Shown: positions 17,057-26,617 of the stretch, piece by piece
Layout of the letters: each line of letters starts with the position of its first letter
Position numbering within the stretch: position 1 is the first letter of the stretch
Program-made: the position numbers and the translations under genes
Assembly: GCF_000738675.1 (NCBI RefSeq)
Contig: NZ_JPUX01000001.1
Span: 3,782,001 to 3,846,000 of the forward strand
Length of the DNA stretch: 64,000 nt
Origin: Serratia nematodiphila DZ0503SBS1
GTDB lineage: Bacteria; Pseudomonadota; Gammaproteobacteria; Enterobacterales; Enterobacteriaceae
Reading direction: 5' to 3'
The notes under the pieces: model-generated
Database searches by the model: none
What the model was told of the DNA's origin: nothing
The model's input: the letters and a program-made list of their open reading frames with translations, nothing else

Positions 17057-19087
17057 GTGAACCTGCCCTTTCTGGAGTGGAGCCGTACCCCCTGGGGTAA
17101 GGCGACCGGCGGCCAATGGCGCTATGCGCTGCGCAACTCGCTGGCGATGTGTCTGGCGCTGTGGGTCGCGTTCGTGCTCGAGCTCGACGAACCCTATTGG
17201 GCGCTCACCTCCGCCGCGGTGGTGAGCTTCCCCACCATCGGCGGCGTGATCAGCAAAAGCATCGGCCGCATCTTCGGCAGCCTGGTGGGCGCCGCCGCCT
17301 CGGTGGCGATCGCCGGGCACTGCCTGAACGATCCCTGGCTGTTTACGCTGTTCATCGCCGCCTGGATCGGGCTATGCACCTACGTCTCCAACCATTACCA
17401 AAACAACGTCTCTTATGCCTTCGCGCTGGCGGGCTATACCGCCGCCATCATCGCCTTCGGCACGGTCAACGTCACCGATACCCAGCAGATCTTCGACATC
17501 GCCCAGGCGCGGGTTTGCGAAGTGATCACCGGCATTCTGTGCGGCGGGTTGATGATGATGATCCTGCCCAGCACCTCCGACGGCGAAGCCCTGCTGACCT
17601 CGCTGCGGCGCATGCAACTGCGCCTGCTGGAGCACGCCGCCATGCTGTGGCAGCCGGAGGTCACCGCGCAGATGCGCACCTCGCACGAAGGGGTCATCGG
17701 CCAGATCCTGACCATGAACCTGCTGCGCATTCAGGCATTCTGGAGCCACTACCGGCTGCGGCGGCAAAATAACCTGCTCAACTATCTGCTGCACCAGCAG
17801 CTGCGCATTACCAGCGTCATCTCCAGCCTGCGCCGCATGCTGCTGAACTGGCCGGATCGCCCCGTCAATCTGATGCCGGTGCTGACGCAACTGCTGGACG
17901 AGCTGCGCGATCCCGCCACCGATAAATATCGCTTGGCGCGCCTGCTCCAGCAGATCGCGCCGCACGATCCCGCGGACTATCGCCATCGCGCCTTCTGGCT
18001 GCGGTTGCGCGATTTCTGTTGGCTTTACCTGCGCTGCAGCCGCTGGCTGCGGCGGTTGGAAAGCGCCACGGCGGTCAGCGATCTCCAACCGCCGCGCGCC
18101 ACTTCGCTGGCGCGCCATACCGACAGCTATGAAGCCGCCTACAACGGCCTGCGCACCTTTTTGTGCATCGTGATCGGCTGCGCCTACTGGATCAACACGC
18201 AATGGGACGCCGGCAGCGCGGCGCTGACGCTCACCGCCATCAGCTGCGTGCTCTACTCTTCCACGCCTTCGCCGATCAACAGCGTCAGCACCTTGCTCAA
18301 GGCGGTGCTGCTGCTCTCGGTCGCCTGCTTCGTGGTGAAATTCGGTTTGATGATCCAGATTGACGATTTCTGGGTGTTCTGCGCCTTCCTGTTCCCGATC
18401 CTGGTGACCATGCAGATGTTCAAGCTGCAGAACCCGCCTTATGCCGCGCTTTGGGGGCAGCTGATCGTCTTTATGGGCTCGTTTCTGACCGTCAGCAATC
18501 CGCCGAGCTATGACTACCAGTCCTTTATCAATGACAACATCGCTAAAGTCGTCGGCGTGCTGCTGGCCGGGCTGGCGTTTCAGATCCTGCGTCCCAGCTC
18601 GGACAAACGCAAAAGCCGCCGCATTATCCGCGCGCTGCGGCGCGACTTTATCGATCAGTTGAGCAAACGGCCGCAGCAGAACGAAAGCCAGTTCGAATCG
18701 CTGATCTACCATCGCATCAGCCAGCTCAATCAAAGTCAGGATCAGGAGGCGCGCACCTGGTTGCTGCGCTGGGGCGTGGTGCTGCTCAACTGCAGCCATA
18801 TCGTCTGGCAACTGCGCGACTGGCAAACCCGCTCAGATCCGCTGTCGGCGGTGCGCAACGTCTGTATCCACTGCCTGCGCGGCATCATGACGGAGAAAGG
18901 CGTGCAGCACAGTTCGCTGGACGCCACGCTGCAGGAATTGCTGCGCATGAGCAACGCCCTGGCGCACCACCCGGAACAGGCGGCGCGCGATCTGGCCGGC
19001 CTGATTTGGCGGCTCTACTGCTCGCTGCAGCAGTTGCAACAGGCGATGGGCCAGTCCGCCGCCGCACCGGCCGTTAGCGGCGGGTGA
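17057..19087 (+). CDS. ydhK: FUSC-family inner-membrane efflux protein (AaeB-like)
   Basis: A 676-residue FUSC/aromatic-acid-exporter protein. It has two similar blocks of hydrophobic helices (about residues 20-160 and 365-510), each followed by a soluble helical domain (about 165-350 and 520-670). This is the arrangement of AaeB, which expels hydroxylated aromatic acids. It is the last gene of ydhIJK. The start is GTG at 17057, three bases after the ydhJ stop. The stop codon ends at 19087, and the convergent sodC stop begins at 19088, so the two genes abut without a spacer. The substrate of YdhIJK is unknown. Confidence 0.92.
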   Translation: MNLPFLEWSRTPWGKATGGQWRYALRNSLAMCLALWVAFVLELDEPYWALTSAAVVSFPTIGGVISKSIGRIFGSLVGAAASVAIAGHCLNDPWLFTLFIAAWIGLCTYVSNHYQNNVSYAFALAGYTAAIIAFGTVNVTDTQQIFDIAQARVCEVITGILCGGLMMMILPSTSDGEALLTSLRRMQLRLLEHAAMLWQPEVTAQMRTSHEGVIGQILTMNLLRIQAFWSHYRLRRQNNLLNYLLHQQLRITSVISSLRRMLLNWPDRPVNLMPVLTQLLDELRDPATDKYRLARLLQQIAPHDPADYRHRAFWLRLRDFCWLYLRCSRWLRRLESATAVSDLQPPRATSLARHTDSYEAAYNGLRTFLCIVIGCAYWINTQWDAGSAALTLTAISCVLYSSTPSPINSVSTLLKAVLLLSVACFVVKFGLMIQIDDFWVFCAFLFPILVTMQMFKLQNPPYAALWGQLIVFMGSFLTVSNPPSYDYQSFINDNIAKVVGVLLAGLAFQILRPSSDKRKSRRIIRALRRDFIDQLSKRPQQNESQFESLIYHRISQLNQSQDQEARTWLLRWGVVLLNCSHIVWQLRDWQTRSDPLSAVRNVCIHCLRGIMTEKGVQHSSLDATLQELLRMSNALAHHPEQAARDLAGLIWRLYCSLQQLQQAMGQSAAAPAVSGG

Positions 19088-19609
19088 TCACTTGATCACG
19101 CCGCAGGCGAAGCGCGCACCGCCGCCGCCGAGCGGCTGTGGATGATCCGAGTGGTTATCGCCGCCGGCGTGCACCATCAGCGCCTTGCCCTCAATTTCGC
19201 TGATTTTTTTCAGCCGCGGCGCCAACACCGGATCGTTCGCCATGCCGTCGGCGGTTACATAGATGGCCGGCAAATCGCCCAGATGCCCGTCGGCATAGGG
19301 TCCGAGGTGTTTCCCGGTTTTTTGCGGATCAAAATGCCCGCCAGCCGCCAGCGCCGCCACCGCCTTGCCGTCCTTCATGCCCGGCTCGCAGCTGCCTTTC
19401 TCATGCACATGGAAACCGTGCACCCCGACCGGCAAGGCTTTCAGGCTCGGCGTGAACAGTAAGCCGTAAGGCGTTTCGCTGATGGCCACTTTGCCGATAT
19501 CCTGACCGATACCCTGCCCGGTCACCAAATTCATCTCAACGTCGACCGTCGCCGCCTGAGCGACCCCGCAGGCCATCAGGCCAAGCGCCGCATACCAATA
19601 ACGTTTCAT
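19088..19609 (-). CDS. sodC: Periplasmic copper/zinc superoxide dismutase
   Basis: A 173-residue Cu/Zn superoxide dismutase with a Sec signal peptide (cleavage after AQA, about residue 20). The copper ligands are in [16 protein letters not shown], the zinc loop in [27 protein letters not shown], and the last copper His in [23 protein letters not shown]. Two cysteines (GSC and RFACG) form the conserved disulfide. It removes superoxide in the periplasm, for example during phagocyte attack. ATG 19609 has AAGGAG upstream; a TTG directly before it is less likely. The order ydhK-sodC-ydhF is that of E. coli except that lipA is inserted behind it. Confidence 0.96.
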   Translation of the reverse strand: MKRYWYAALGLMACGVAQAATVDVEMNLVTGQGIGQDIGKVAISETPYGLLFTPSLKALPVGVHGFHVHEKGSCEPGMKDGKAVAALAAGGHFDPQKTGKHLGPYADGHLGDLPAIYVTADGMANDPVLAPRLKKISEIEGKALMVHAGGDNHSDHPQPLGGGGARFACGVIK

Positions 19610-19850
19610 CAATCAGTCTCCTTAATGACTATATCGAGTTATCAGTATAGGAGAGCCAACGCCAGCACTGTTAACCAACGCACAATCTCGCCAATTTGAT
19701 TCGCGGGCCTAATATTTAGCACCAATAATAATTCTACCGATGTTGGTCCTCTGACCAGCTGTCGTTCGGCTAACGTTGTTTCCCTGTTTCCACCGCCGAC
19801 GCGCGAGAGTTCACTTCCCGGCCAGGCGGCATACTTCATAAGGAACTGAT

Positions 19851-21695
19851 ATGGGCATCTTTAGCTATAAGGATCTGGACGAAAACGCGTCAAAGGCGCT
19901 GTTTTCCGACGCCTTGGCCATCTCTACCTACGCTTACCACAATATCGATAACGGCTTCGATGAAGGCTATCACCAGACCGGTTTCGGGCTCGGTCTGCCG
20001 CTGACGCTGATCACGGCGCTCATCGGTAGCACCCAGTCGCAGGGCGGCCTGCCCGGTCTCCCCTGGAACCCCGACTCCGAACAGGCCGCGCAGGACGCAG
20101 TGAACAATGCCGGCTGGTCGGTGATCAGCGCCGCGCAGCTGGGTTACGCCGGCAAAACCGATGCGCGCGGCACCTACTACGGCGAGACCGCCGGTTACAC
20201 CACCGCGCAGGCCGAAGTGCTGGGCAAATATGACAGCGAAGGCAATCTCACCGCCATTGGCATCTCATTTCGCGGCACCAGCGGCCCGCGCGAGTCGTTG
20301 ATCGGCGATACCATCGGCGATGTGATTAACGATCTGCTGGCCGGGTTCGGGCCGAAAGGCTACGCCGACGGCTATACGCTGAAGGCGTTCGGCAACTTGC
20401 TGGGCGACGTGGCGAAATTCGCGCAGGCCCACGGGCTGAGCGGCGAGGACGTGGTGGTCAGCGGCCACAGCCTCGGCGGGCTGGCGGTCAACAGCATGGC
20501 GGCGCAGAGCGACGCCAACTGGGGCGGCTTCTACGCGCAGTCCAACTATGTCGCCTTCGCCTCGCCGACCCAGTACGAAAACGGCGGCAAGGTGATCAAC
20601 ATCGGCTACGAGAACGATCCGGTGTTCCGCGCGCTCGACGGCACCTCGCTGACCGGGGCGTCGTTAGGCGTGCACGATGCGCCGCATACCTCCGCCACCA
20701 ACAATATCGTTAACTTCAACGATCACTACGCGTCGGACGCCTGGAACCTGCTGCCGTTTTCCATTCTCAACATTCCGACCTGGCTGTCGCACCTGCCGTT
20801 CTTCTATCAGGACGGCCTGATGCGGGTGCTGAACTCCGAGTTTTATTCGCTGACCGACAAGGACTCGACCATTATCGTCTCCAACCTGTCGAACGTCACG
20901 CGCGGCAATACCTGGGTGGAAGACCTGAACCGCAACGCGGAAACGCACAGCGGGCCGACGTTTATCATCGGCAGCGACGGCAATGATTTGATCAAGGGCG
21001 GCAAAGGCAACGATTATCTCGAGGGCCGCGACGGCGACGATATCTTCCGCGACGCCGGCGGCTATAACCTGATCGCCGGCGGCAAAGGCCACAATATCTT
21101 CGATACCCAGCAGGCGTTGAAGAATACCGAGGTCGCCTACGACGGCAACACGCTTTACCTGCGCGACGCCAAGGGCGGCATTACGCTGGCGGACGACATC
21201 AGCACCCTGCGCAGCAAAGAAACCTCCTGGCTTATCTTCAACAAAGAAGTGGATCATCAGGTAACCGCCGCCGGATTGAAATCGGACTCAGGCCTCAAAG
21301 CCTATGCCGCCGCCGCCACCGGCGGCGACGGCGATGACGTCCTGCAGGCTCGCAGCCACGACGCCTGGCTGTTCGGCAACGCCGGCAACGATACGCTGAT
21401 CGGCCACGCCGGCGGCAACCTGACCTTCGTCGGCGGCAGCGGCGATGACATCCTGAAGGGCGTCGGCAACGGCAACACCTTCCTGTTCAGCGGCGATTTC
21501 GGCCGCGACCAGCTGTATGGCTTCAACGCCAGCGATAAACTGGTGTTTATCGGCACCGAAGGCGCCAGCGGCAATATCCGCGACTACGCCACGCAGCAAA
21601 ACGACGATCTGGTGCTGGCCTTCGGCCACAGCCAGGTCACGCTGATCGGCGTCTCGCTCGATCACATCAGCACCGATCAGGTGGTGTTGGCCTAA
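19851..21695 (+). CDS. lipA: Secreted family I.3 RTX lipase LipA
   Basis: A 614-residue extracellular triacylglycerol lipase, the exact length of the Serratia marcescens LipA. The nucleophile motif GHSLG places the catalytic serine at residue 207. Calcium-binding RTX nonapeptides form two blocks (for example GSDGNDLIKGGKGNDYLEGR, then GNAGNDTLIG and GGSGDDILKG). The end, DHISTDQVVLA, is a type I secretion signal; there is no N-terminal signal. Known LipA is exported by the LipBCD ABC transporter, whose genes are not in this window. The gene is inserted between sodC and ydhF relative to E. coli and has normal GC content, so it is an old resident. AAGGAA precedes the ATG. Confidence 0.96.
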   Translation: MGIFSYKDLDENASKALFSDALAISTYAYHNIDNGFDEGYHQTGFGLGLPLTLITALIGSTQSQGGLPGLPWNPDSEQAAQDAVNNAGWSVISAAQLGYAGKTDARGTYYGETAGYTTAQAEVLGKYDSEGNLTAIGISFRGTSGPRESLIGDTIGDVINDLLAGFGPKGYADGYTLKAFGNLLGDVAKFAQAHGLSGEDVVVSGHSLGGLAVNSMAAQSDANWGGFYAQSNYVAFASPTQYENGGKVINIGYENDPVFRALDGTSLTGASLGVHDAPHTSATNNIVNFNDHYASDAWNLLPFSILNIPTWLSHLPFFYQDGLMRVLNSEFYSLTDKDSTIIVSNLSNVTRGNTWVEDLNRNAETHSGPTFIIGSDGNDLIKGGKGNDYLEGRDGDDIFRDAGGYNLIAGGKGHNIFDTQQALKNTEVAYDGNTLYLRDAKGGITLADDISTLRSKETSWLIFNKEVDHQVTAAGLKSDSGLKAYAAAATGGDGDDVLQARSHDAWLFGNAGNDTLIGHAGGNLTFVGGSGDDILKGVGNGNTFLFSGDFGRDQLYGFNASDKLVFIGTEGASGNIRDYATQQNDDLVLAFGHSQVTLIGVSLDHISTDQVVLA

Positions 21696-21709
21696 AGATC
21701 GGCATAAAA

Positions 21710-21738
21710 AAAGCCGGGCGCTTTCGCCGCCCGGCTTT
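21710..21738. terminator. Bidirectional terminator between lipA and ydhF
   Basis: Stem AAAGCCGGGCG/CGCCCGGCTTT with a 7-base loop, A-run before and T/C-rich stretch after, between the convergent stop codons. Confidence 0.88.
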
Positions 21739-21754
21739 CCTCTTTCTGCCCGCC

Positions 21755-22651
21755 TTAAGGCACGTCATACCCCAGCGCCGCCTTGCGAATGCGGAACCAC
21801 TGCTGGCGGCTCAGCACCAGTTTCTGCGCCTTCAGCGCCGAACGCACCCGCTCAATCTTGCCGGAGCCGATGATTGGCAACGGCGACGACGGCAGGCGCA
21901 TCACCCAGGCGTACACCACCTGCTCGATGGTCTCCGCGCCGATCTCTTGCGCCACCCACTGCAACTCGTCGCGCAGCGGCTGAAACTCGGCGTCGTTGAA
22001 CAGGCGGCCGCCGCCCAGGCAGGACCAGGCCATCGGTTTGATGCGCAGCTGCTGGCACTGGTCGAGCGTGCCGTCGAGAATGGCCGGTTGGTGAATCGGC
22101 GAGATCTCCACCTGGTTGGTCGCCAGCGTGAACGGCAGACGCGACTGCAGCAGTTGGAACTGCGCGGGCGTAAAGTTGGATACGCCGAAATGGCGCACCT
22201 TGCCGCTTTTGTGCAACGCAACGAAGGCTTCGGCTACGTCGTCAGCGTCCATCAACGGATCCGGGCGGTGGATCAGCAGCAGATCGAGGTAATCGGTATG
22301 CAGATGGCGCAGCGACTGTTCCGCACTCTGCACGATATGATCGCGGTCGGTGATGTAATGCCCAATCGGGTTACCGGGCTTGGCGGTGGTGGCGATGCCG
22401 CACTTGGTCACCAATTCCAGCGACTGGCGTAGCGCCGGCTTCAGACGCAGCGCGTCGCCGAACGCCTGTTCGCAGGCATAGCTACCGTAGATATCGGCGT
22501 GATCGGCGGTGGTGACGCCCAGTTCGACATGCTGTTCGATGAACGTCAGCAGCTGCTGCGGTGACATGCCCCACTCCATCAACCGCCAGTAACCGCAAAT
22601 CATGCGGGAAAATTCAGGCCCCTGCGGCGCGAGACGAATACGTTCTACCAT
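21755..22651 (-). CDS. ydhF: Aldo/keto reductase YdhF
   Basis: A 298-residue NADPH-dependent aldo/keto reductase (TIM barrel). The catalytic tetrad is visible: Asp and Tyr in TTADHADIYGSY, Lys in LVTKCGI and His in DLLLIHRPDPL. The NADP pocket contains PIIGSGKIERV near the C-terminus. The substrate of the E. coli homologue is not established. It is convergent with lipA and upstream of ydhL in the order known from E. coli. The ATG at 22651 has a weak ribosome site. Confidence 0.93.
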   Translation of the reverse strand: MVERIRLAPQGPEFSRMICGYWRLMEWGMSPQQLLTFIEQHVELGVTTADHADIYGSYACEQAFGDALRLKPALRQSLELVTKCGIATTAKPGNPIGHYITDRDHIVQSAEQSLRHLHTDYLDLLLIHRPDPLMDADDVAEAFVALHKSGKVRHFGVSNFTPAQFQLLQSRLPFTLATNQVEISPIHQPAILDGTLDQCQQLRIKPMAWSCLGGGRLFNDAEFQPLRDELQWVAQEIGAETIEQVVYAWVMRLPSSPLPIIGSGKIERVRSALKAQKLVLSRQQWFRIRKAALGYDVP

Positions 22652-22750
22652 TGCGAAAACCTCATGACATTAGTTGTCAGCCAGCATACACAAGCCGGTG
22701 AGGCACAGGGAAGCGGTAAGCCACACGAACGTGCGGCAGATCAGGAAAGG

Positions 22751-22990
22751 TTAAAACAACGACGGCTGCTCCGGCAGCGGCTCGTCGGGCGCTTTATTGG
22801 CGCGCTGCAGCCGCAGGAAGCGTTGACGGCACAGGCGCAGCACCTCGCGCTTTTGCGCATCGCTCATGTTCATCCAGCCGAAACGCTCCTCGCGGCTGCG
22901 CAGGCAGCCACGGCAGAACCCACGATCGTCGGCCTGACAAATGCCGCGACACGGGCTGGGGATGTCGAAAAACTCAAGCTGCTGCGCCAC
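22751..22990 (-). CDS. ydhL: DUF1289 small cysteine-rich protein (YdhL)
   Basis: A 79-residue protein with the DUF1289 pattern of four cysteines (PCRGICQADDRGFCRGCLRS, residues 13-32), probably a small metal-binding knuckle, followed by EERFGWMNMSDAQKREVL. The function is unknown. GTG at 22990 is the start because AGGAGGAG lies directly upstream; the longer in-frame extension is arginine-rich and not conserved. It lies between ydhF and, in E. coli, nemR; here three extra genes separate it from nemR. Confidence 0.88.
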   Translation of the reverse strand: MAQQLEFFDIPSPCRGICQADDRGFCRGCLRSREERFGWMNMSDAQKREVLRLCRQRFLRLQRANKAPDEPLPEQPSLF

Positions 22991-23013
22991 GGGGCTCCTC
23001 CTGCGTTCTCTTG

Positions 23014-23943
23014 CTAATTGAAGACGCCATCGCCGCCGCTGGCAAGTCCCTTTTCGCCATTGCGGCGAAAATAGTCGCGCAAATAGCGCAGCGCCTGGCG
23101 GCTTTTTTCCGGCACATTGCGTTCGAGCGTCAGCGCGTGCAGTCGCAGCGCCGCCGGCCGCCACTCCGGCAACAGCAGCAACAGTTCGCCGCGCTGCAGT
23201 TCGTCGCCAATTTCATACAGCGGCTGAACAGAAATGCCCAGCCCGGCGCGGGTAAAGGCGCGCATCACGTTCATGCTCTCGCTGACGATCTGTCCTTCCG
23301 CCAGCCGCAGCTTGACCTGCTGGCCGGACTGGTGCTGCAAATCCAGATGCGCCCCGCTGTAGCCGCTGGAGATCCAGCGGTGCTGTACCAAATCCTGCGG
23401 TTTTTCCGGCACCCCATGCTGGCTGAGGTAACGCGGTGCGGCGCACAGCACCATCGGCCACGCGGTCAGCGGATGCGCAATCATATTGGCGTCCGCCAGC
23501 TGCCGGTTGGCCCGCAGCGCAATGTCGACCCGCTGTTCTATCATATCGACGATGCGATCGTCCGCCAGCACTCGCAGCGTCAGCTTGGGATGCGCCTGCA
23601 ACAGCGGCGACAACGCCTCCGCAAGCGATCGGCCGCCGATGCCGACCGGGGTGGCGATGCGCAGCTCCCCCACCAGCGTATCCCGCAGCTCCGCCAACCG
23701 CTGCTCCGCCTGCAGCGCCTGTTGCAGCATCGCCTCGCAGCCGGGATAGAACGCCGCTCCCGCCTCGGTCAGCGCCAGACGGCGGGTGGAACGATGCAGC
23801 AACGGCACCCCAAGCGCCTTCTCCAGCGAGCGCATGTGCTGGCTGACCGCCGACTGCGTCATGCCCAGCCGCCGTGCCGCACCGGCCAGCGAGCCCTCCG
23901 CCACCACGGTGGCGAATACCGCCATTCGATTGAGTTTATCCAC
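23014..23943 (-). CDS. LysR-family transcriptional regulator
   Basis: A 309-residue LysR regulator. It has an N-terminal winged helix-turn-helix (AVFATVVAEGSLAGAARRLG, MTQSAVSQHMRSLEKALGV, residues 8-50) and a periplasmic-binding-protein-like effector domain (about 92-295). The start is taken as GTG at 23943 because MDKLNRM is the usual LysR beginning; an ATG at 23925 is possible. It is divergent from the NAD(P)-binding protein gene at 24083, which is the usual geometry for a LysR regulator and its target. The 139-bp region between them should hold the operator; no clear T-N11-A site was chosen. Confidence 0.9.
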   Translation of the reverse strand: MDKLNRMAVFATVVAEGSLAGAARRLGMTQSAVSQHMRSLEKALGVPLLHRSTRRLALTEAGAAFYPGCEAMLQQALQAEQRLAELRDTLVGELRIATPVGIGGRSLAEALSPLLQAHPKLTLRVLADDRIVDMIEQRVDIALRANRQLADANMIAHPLTAWPMVLCAAPRYLSQHGVPEKPQDLVQHRWISSGYSGAHLDLQHQSGQQVKLRLAEGQIVSESMNVMRAFTRAGLGISVQPLYEIGDELQRGELLLLLPEWRPAALRLHALTLERNVPEKSRQALRYLRDYFRRNGEKGLASGGDGVFN

Positions 23944-24082
23944 GATTATGAAGTTTTACTTAATCAAGAAAGCATGAATATGGCACTAATCACGGCTATT
24001 GTTAAGGACTAGAGTAGAAACCACGCGGCAGGCACCTCGGCCTGCCTCACGATACTGAACCTATCCCCGAAGGAGCATACAG

Positions 24083-24724
24083 ATGAAAGTAGCCATTATT
24101 GGAGCAACCGGTTTTGTTGGCCGCCGCGTGGTGGATGAAGCGCTGGCTCGCGGTATTCAGGTGACGGCAATCGCGCGCCAGAAAAAAGAGTTGCCGGAGC
24201 ACGCCAATCTGACCGTCGCACTGGGCGACGTCGCCGATACGGCTTGGCTGGCGGGACAATTGCGCGGCCAGGACGCGGTGATCAGCGCCTACAACCCCGG
24301 CTGGGGCGAAGACAACCTGTATGAGAAAACCACCCGCGGCGCCCAGCAGATCCTCACCGCGGTCAAGCAGGCCGGCGTCAAACGCCTGTTGGTGGTCGGC
24401 GGAGCCGGCAGCCTGGAAGTGGCGCCGGGCGTTGAACTGGTGGATACGCCGCAGTTCCCGGAAAATATCCGCCCCGGCGCGCAGGCGGTGCGCGATCTGC
24501 GCAACAAACTGCGTAACGAGTCGGCACTCGACTGGACCTATCTTTCGCCGGCCGCCCTGCTGGAGCCGGGCAAACGTACCGGCCAGTTCCGCCTCGGCAC
24601 CACGCAACTGCTGATGAACGGCGAAGCGCCGGCCAGCATTTCGGTGGAAGACCTGGCGGTCGCTATCGTTGATGAGATTGAAAAGCCTCAGTTTATTCGC
24701 GCGCAATTCACCGCCGCCTACTAA
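24083..24724 (+). CDS. NAD(P)-binding Rossmann protein (NmrA/YwnB-like)
   Basis: A 213-residue atypical short-chain dehydrogenase. The nucleotide-binding loop is GATGFVG at residues 7-13. VGGAGSLEVAPG and the segment LDWTYLSPAALLEPGKRTG are typical of the NAD(P)H-binding family around YwnB and human biliverdin reductase B. It lacks the classical Tyr-x-x-x-Lys pair of true short-chain dehydrogenases, so it may be a flavin/quinone reductase or a redox sensor. It is divergent from a LysR gene, probably its regulator. GAAGGAG lies upstream of the ATG. Confidence 0.85.
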   Translation: MKVAIIGATGFVGRRVVDEALARGIQVTAIARQKKELPEHANLTVALGDVADTAWLAGQLRGQDAVISAYNPGWGEDNLYEKTTRGAQQILTAVKQAGVKRLLVVGGAGSLEVAPGVELVDTPQFPENIRPGAQAVRDLRNKLRNESALDWTYLSPAALLEPGKRTGQFRLGTTQLLMNGEAPASISVEDLAVAIVDEIEKPQFIRAQFTAAY

Positions 24725-24792
24725 ACCGCCCCGCCGCCAGGCCGCTCGGCCTGGCGTTTTCCGCGTATTCTCCGCCGCCAGTAATCTGAGTT

Positions 24793-24825
24793 TCTAAGGT
24801 TTTCTTAAGTTTCATCCGGTAGATT
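24793..24825 (+). promoter_or_regulatory. PmrA (BasR) box and -10 element upstream of eptA
   Basis: Direct repeat TCTAAG-GTTTT-CTTAAG at 24793-24809. It fits the PmrA box (two YTTAAG-type half-sites, 5-bp spacer) with one mismatch. A -10-like TAGATT follows after 10 bp at 24820-24825, the distance seen in PmrA-activated promoters. The expected start of transcription is about 25 bp before the eptA start. Confidence 0.7.
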
Positions 24826-24856
24826 TCAAGGCATTATCTACTTTCAGGATCCCGAT

Positions 24857-26500
24857 TTGGCAATGTGGTTACGTCAACGCTTACGGTGCAACAGCCTCGG
24901 TTTTACCCTCGCCGCCGCCCTGTTCTTCACTTTATTTCAGAACGCCTTATTCCTGCAGCGCGCCTGGTCGTATATCACCTTCGATAGCGCCCACAGCGTG
25001 ATTTTCGCCGCCAGCATGCCGGTGGTGATCTTCTGTGCGTTGAATATCATCTTCAGCGTGTTGACCGTGCCCTACCTGCGCAAGCCGCTGATCATCTTTT
25101 TCTTGCTCGGCAGCGCCGCAGCCAACTATTTCATGTTCAGCTATGGTGTGGTGATCGACGGCAACATGATGCAAAACGCCTTCGAAACCAACCCTCAGGA
25201 GGCGACCGCGCTGCTGACGCCGCGCATGGGATTGTGGCTGACGCTGCTCGGCATTCTGCCGGCGGTGGCGGTCTGCTTCACTCAAATTCGCCAAACTCGC
25301 CCCTGGTGGTACATGGTCGGACTGCGCGCCGCCAACGTCATGCTGTCGTTGGTGGTGATCCTGATCGTCGCCGCGCTGTTCTACAAAGACTACGCTTCGC
25401 TGATCCGCAACAATAAAAGCGTGGTGAAGATGTTGACGCCGTCCAACTTCGTGGCCGGCACCATCAAGTTTACCGAACAGCGTTACTTCACCCGCAATCT
25501 GCCGCTGGTCAAGATCGGCGAAGATGCGCGTAAAGGGCCGCTGATCGCCAGGCAGGCCAAGAAAACGTTGGTGATCCTGGTCGTGGGCGAAACCGCCCGC
25601 GCCGAAAACTTCTCCCTCGGCGGCTATGAACGCGAAACCAACCCGCGCCTGAAGCAGGACGACGTGGTCTACTTCAAAAACGCCAGCTCCTGCGGCACCG
25701 AAACGGCGATCTCCGTGCCCTGCATGTTCTCCAACATGCCACGCAAGGAGTACGACGCGACTCAGGCGACGCACCAGGAAGGCATGCTCGACGTGCTGGC
25801 GCATGCTGGCGTCAATGTGCTGTGGCGCGATAACGACGGCGGCTGCAAAGGCGCCTGCGACCGGGTGCCGCACATCGACATGACCAAGCTGAAACCGCAG
25901 CAGGACTGCGACGGCGAGGTTTGCATGGACAACGTGCTGTTGTACAAGCTGAACGACTACATCAATAGCCTGAAAGACGACGGCGTGATCGTGCTGCACC
26001 AGATGGGCAGCCACGGCCCGGCTTACTACCGCCGCAGCACGCCAGAATTCCAGGCGTTTTCGCCGACCTGCAACAGTAATCAGATCCAGGATTGCAGCCA
26101 TGAACAATTGGTGAACACCTACGACAACTCAATCCTGTATACCGACGCGATGCTCGATGCCACCATCAAGCTGCTGCGGCAGTATGACGACCGTTTCAAT
26201 ACCGCGCTGGTCTATTTGTCCGATCATGGCGAATCGCTGGGGGAAAACGGCATGTATCTGCACGGCACGCCTTATGTCTTCGCGCCGAGCCAGCAAACGC
26301 ACGTGCCTTTCCTGATGTGGATGTCGGCCGACTATCAGCGCAATTTCGGCATCGATCGCCAGTGTCTGAATACGCTGGCGGAAAAGGACGAGGTTTCGCA
26401 GGACAACCTGTTCCACACCCTGTTGGGCATGCTGAACGTACAAACCCGCGAATATCAATCCCAGTTGGATATCCTGCAACGCTGCCGCAACGCGGCGTAG
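24857..26500 (+). CDS. eptA: Lipid A phosphoethanolamine transferase
   Basis: A 547-residue inner-membrane enzyme, the length of E. coli EptA. It has five N-terminal membrane segments (within residues 15-180) and a periplasmic sulfatase-like domain. The phosphoethanolamine-accepting Thr281 is in SSCGTETAISVPC, and zinc ligands lie in VVGETARAEN (Glu245) and YLSDHGESLGENG. Cysteine pairs of the periplasmic domain are present. It transfers phosphoethanolamine from phosphatidylethanolamine to lipid A, lowering charge and raising resistance to polymyxins. TTG at 24857 is used because AGGA lies 7 bases upstream; ATG at 24863 is the alternative. Unlike in E. coli, no pmrAB/basRS genes adjoin. Confidence 0.93.
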   Translation: MAMWLRQRLRCNSLGFTLAAALFFTLFQNALFLQRAWSYITFDSAHSVIFAASMPVVIFCALNIIFSVLTVPYLRKPLIIFFLLGSAAANYFMFSYGVVIDGNMMQNAFETNPQEATALLTPRMGLWLTLLGILPAVAVCFTQIRQTRPWWYMVGLRAANVMLSLVVILIVAALFYKDYASLIRNNKSVVKMLTPSNFVAGTIKFTEQRYFTRNLPLVKIGEDARKGPLIARQAKKTLVILVVGETARAENFSLGGYERETNPRLKQDDVVYFKNASSCGTETAISVPCMFSNMPRKEYDATQATHQEGMLDVLAHAGVNVLWRDNDGGCKGACDRVPHIDMTKLKPQQDCDGEVCMDNVLLYKLNDYINSLKDDGVIVLHQMGSHGPAYYRRSTPEFQAFSPTCNSNQIQDCSHEQLVNTYDNSILYTDAMLDATIKLLRQYDDRFNTALVYLSDHGESLGENGMYLHGTPYVFAPSQQTHVPFLMWMSADYQRNFGIDRQCLNTLAEKDEVSQDNLFHTLLGMLNVQTREYQSQLDILQRCRNAA

Positions 26501-26544
26501 CGCTTAACTTTCGCGTGCCGCTGGGGCACAATAGTTTGCAGACA

Positions 26545-26571
26545 ACCGGCGTTTTGTGCGCCGGTTTTTTT
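26545..26571 (+). terminator. Intrinsic terminator after eptA
   Basis: Stem ACCGGCG/CGCCGGT with a 7-base loop and a run of seven T residues. Confidence 0.88.
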
Positions 26572-26578
26572 ATTCCCA

Positions 26579-26607
26579 TTGACCTAGACCAATCGGTCTA
26601 TTATGCT
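26579..26607 (+). promoter_or_regulatory. nemR promoter with NemR operator filling the spacer
   Basis: A -35 TTGACC (26579-26584) and -10 TATGCT (26602-26607) are 17 bp apart. The spacer contains the palindrome TAGACC-AATC-GGTCTA (26585-26600), the type of site bound by E. coli NemR. Binding there would block RNA polymerase directly. The predicted start near 26614 is at the ATG of nemR, so the message may be leaderless. Confidence 0.65.
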
Positions 26608-26617
26608 CGGCACCATG

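Noticed and set aside
17372..18826. 484-codon minus-strand frame inside ydhK
   Set aside because: It mirrors the third codon positions of ydhK, has no ribosome site and shows unnatural His/Gln/Asp composition.
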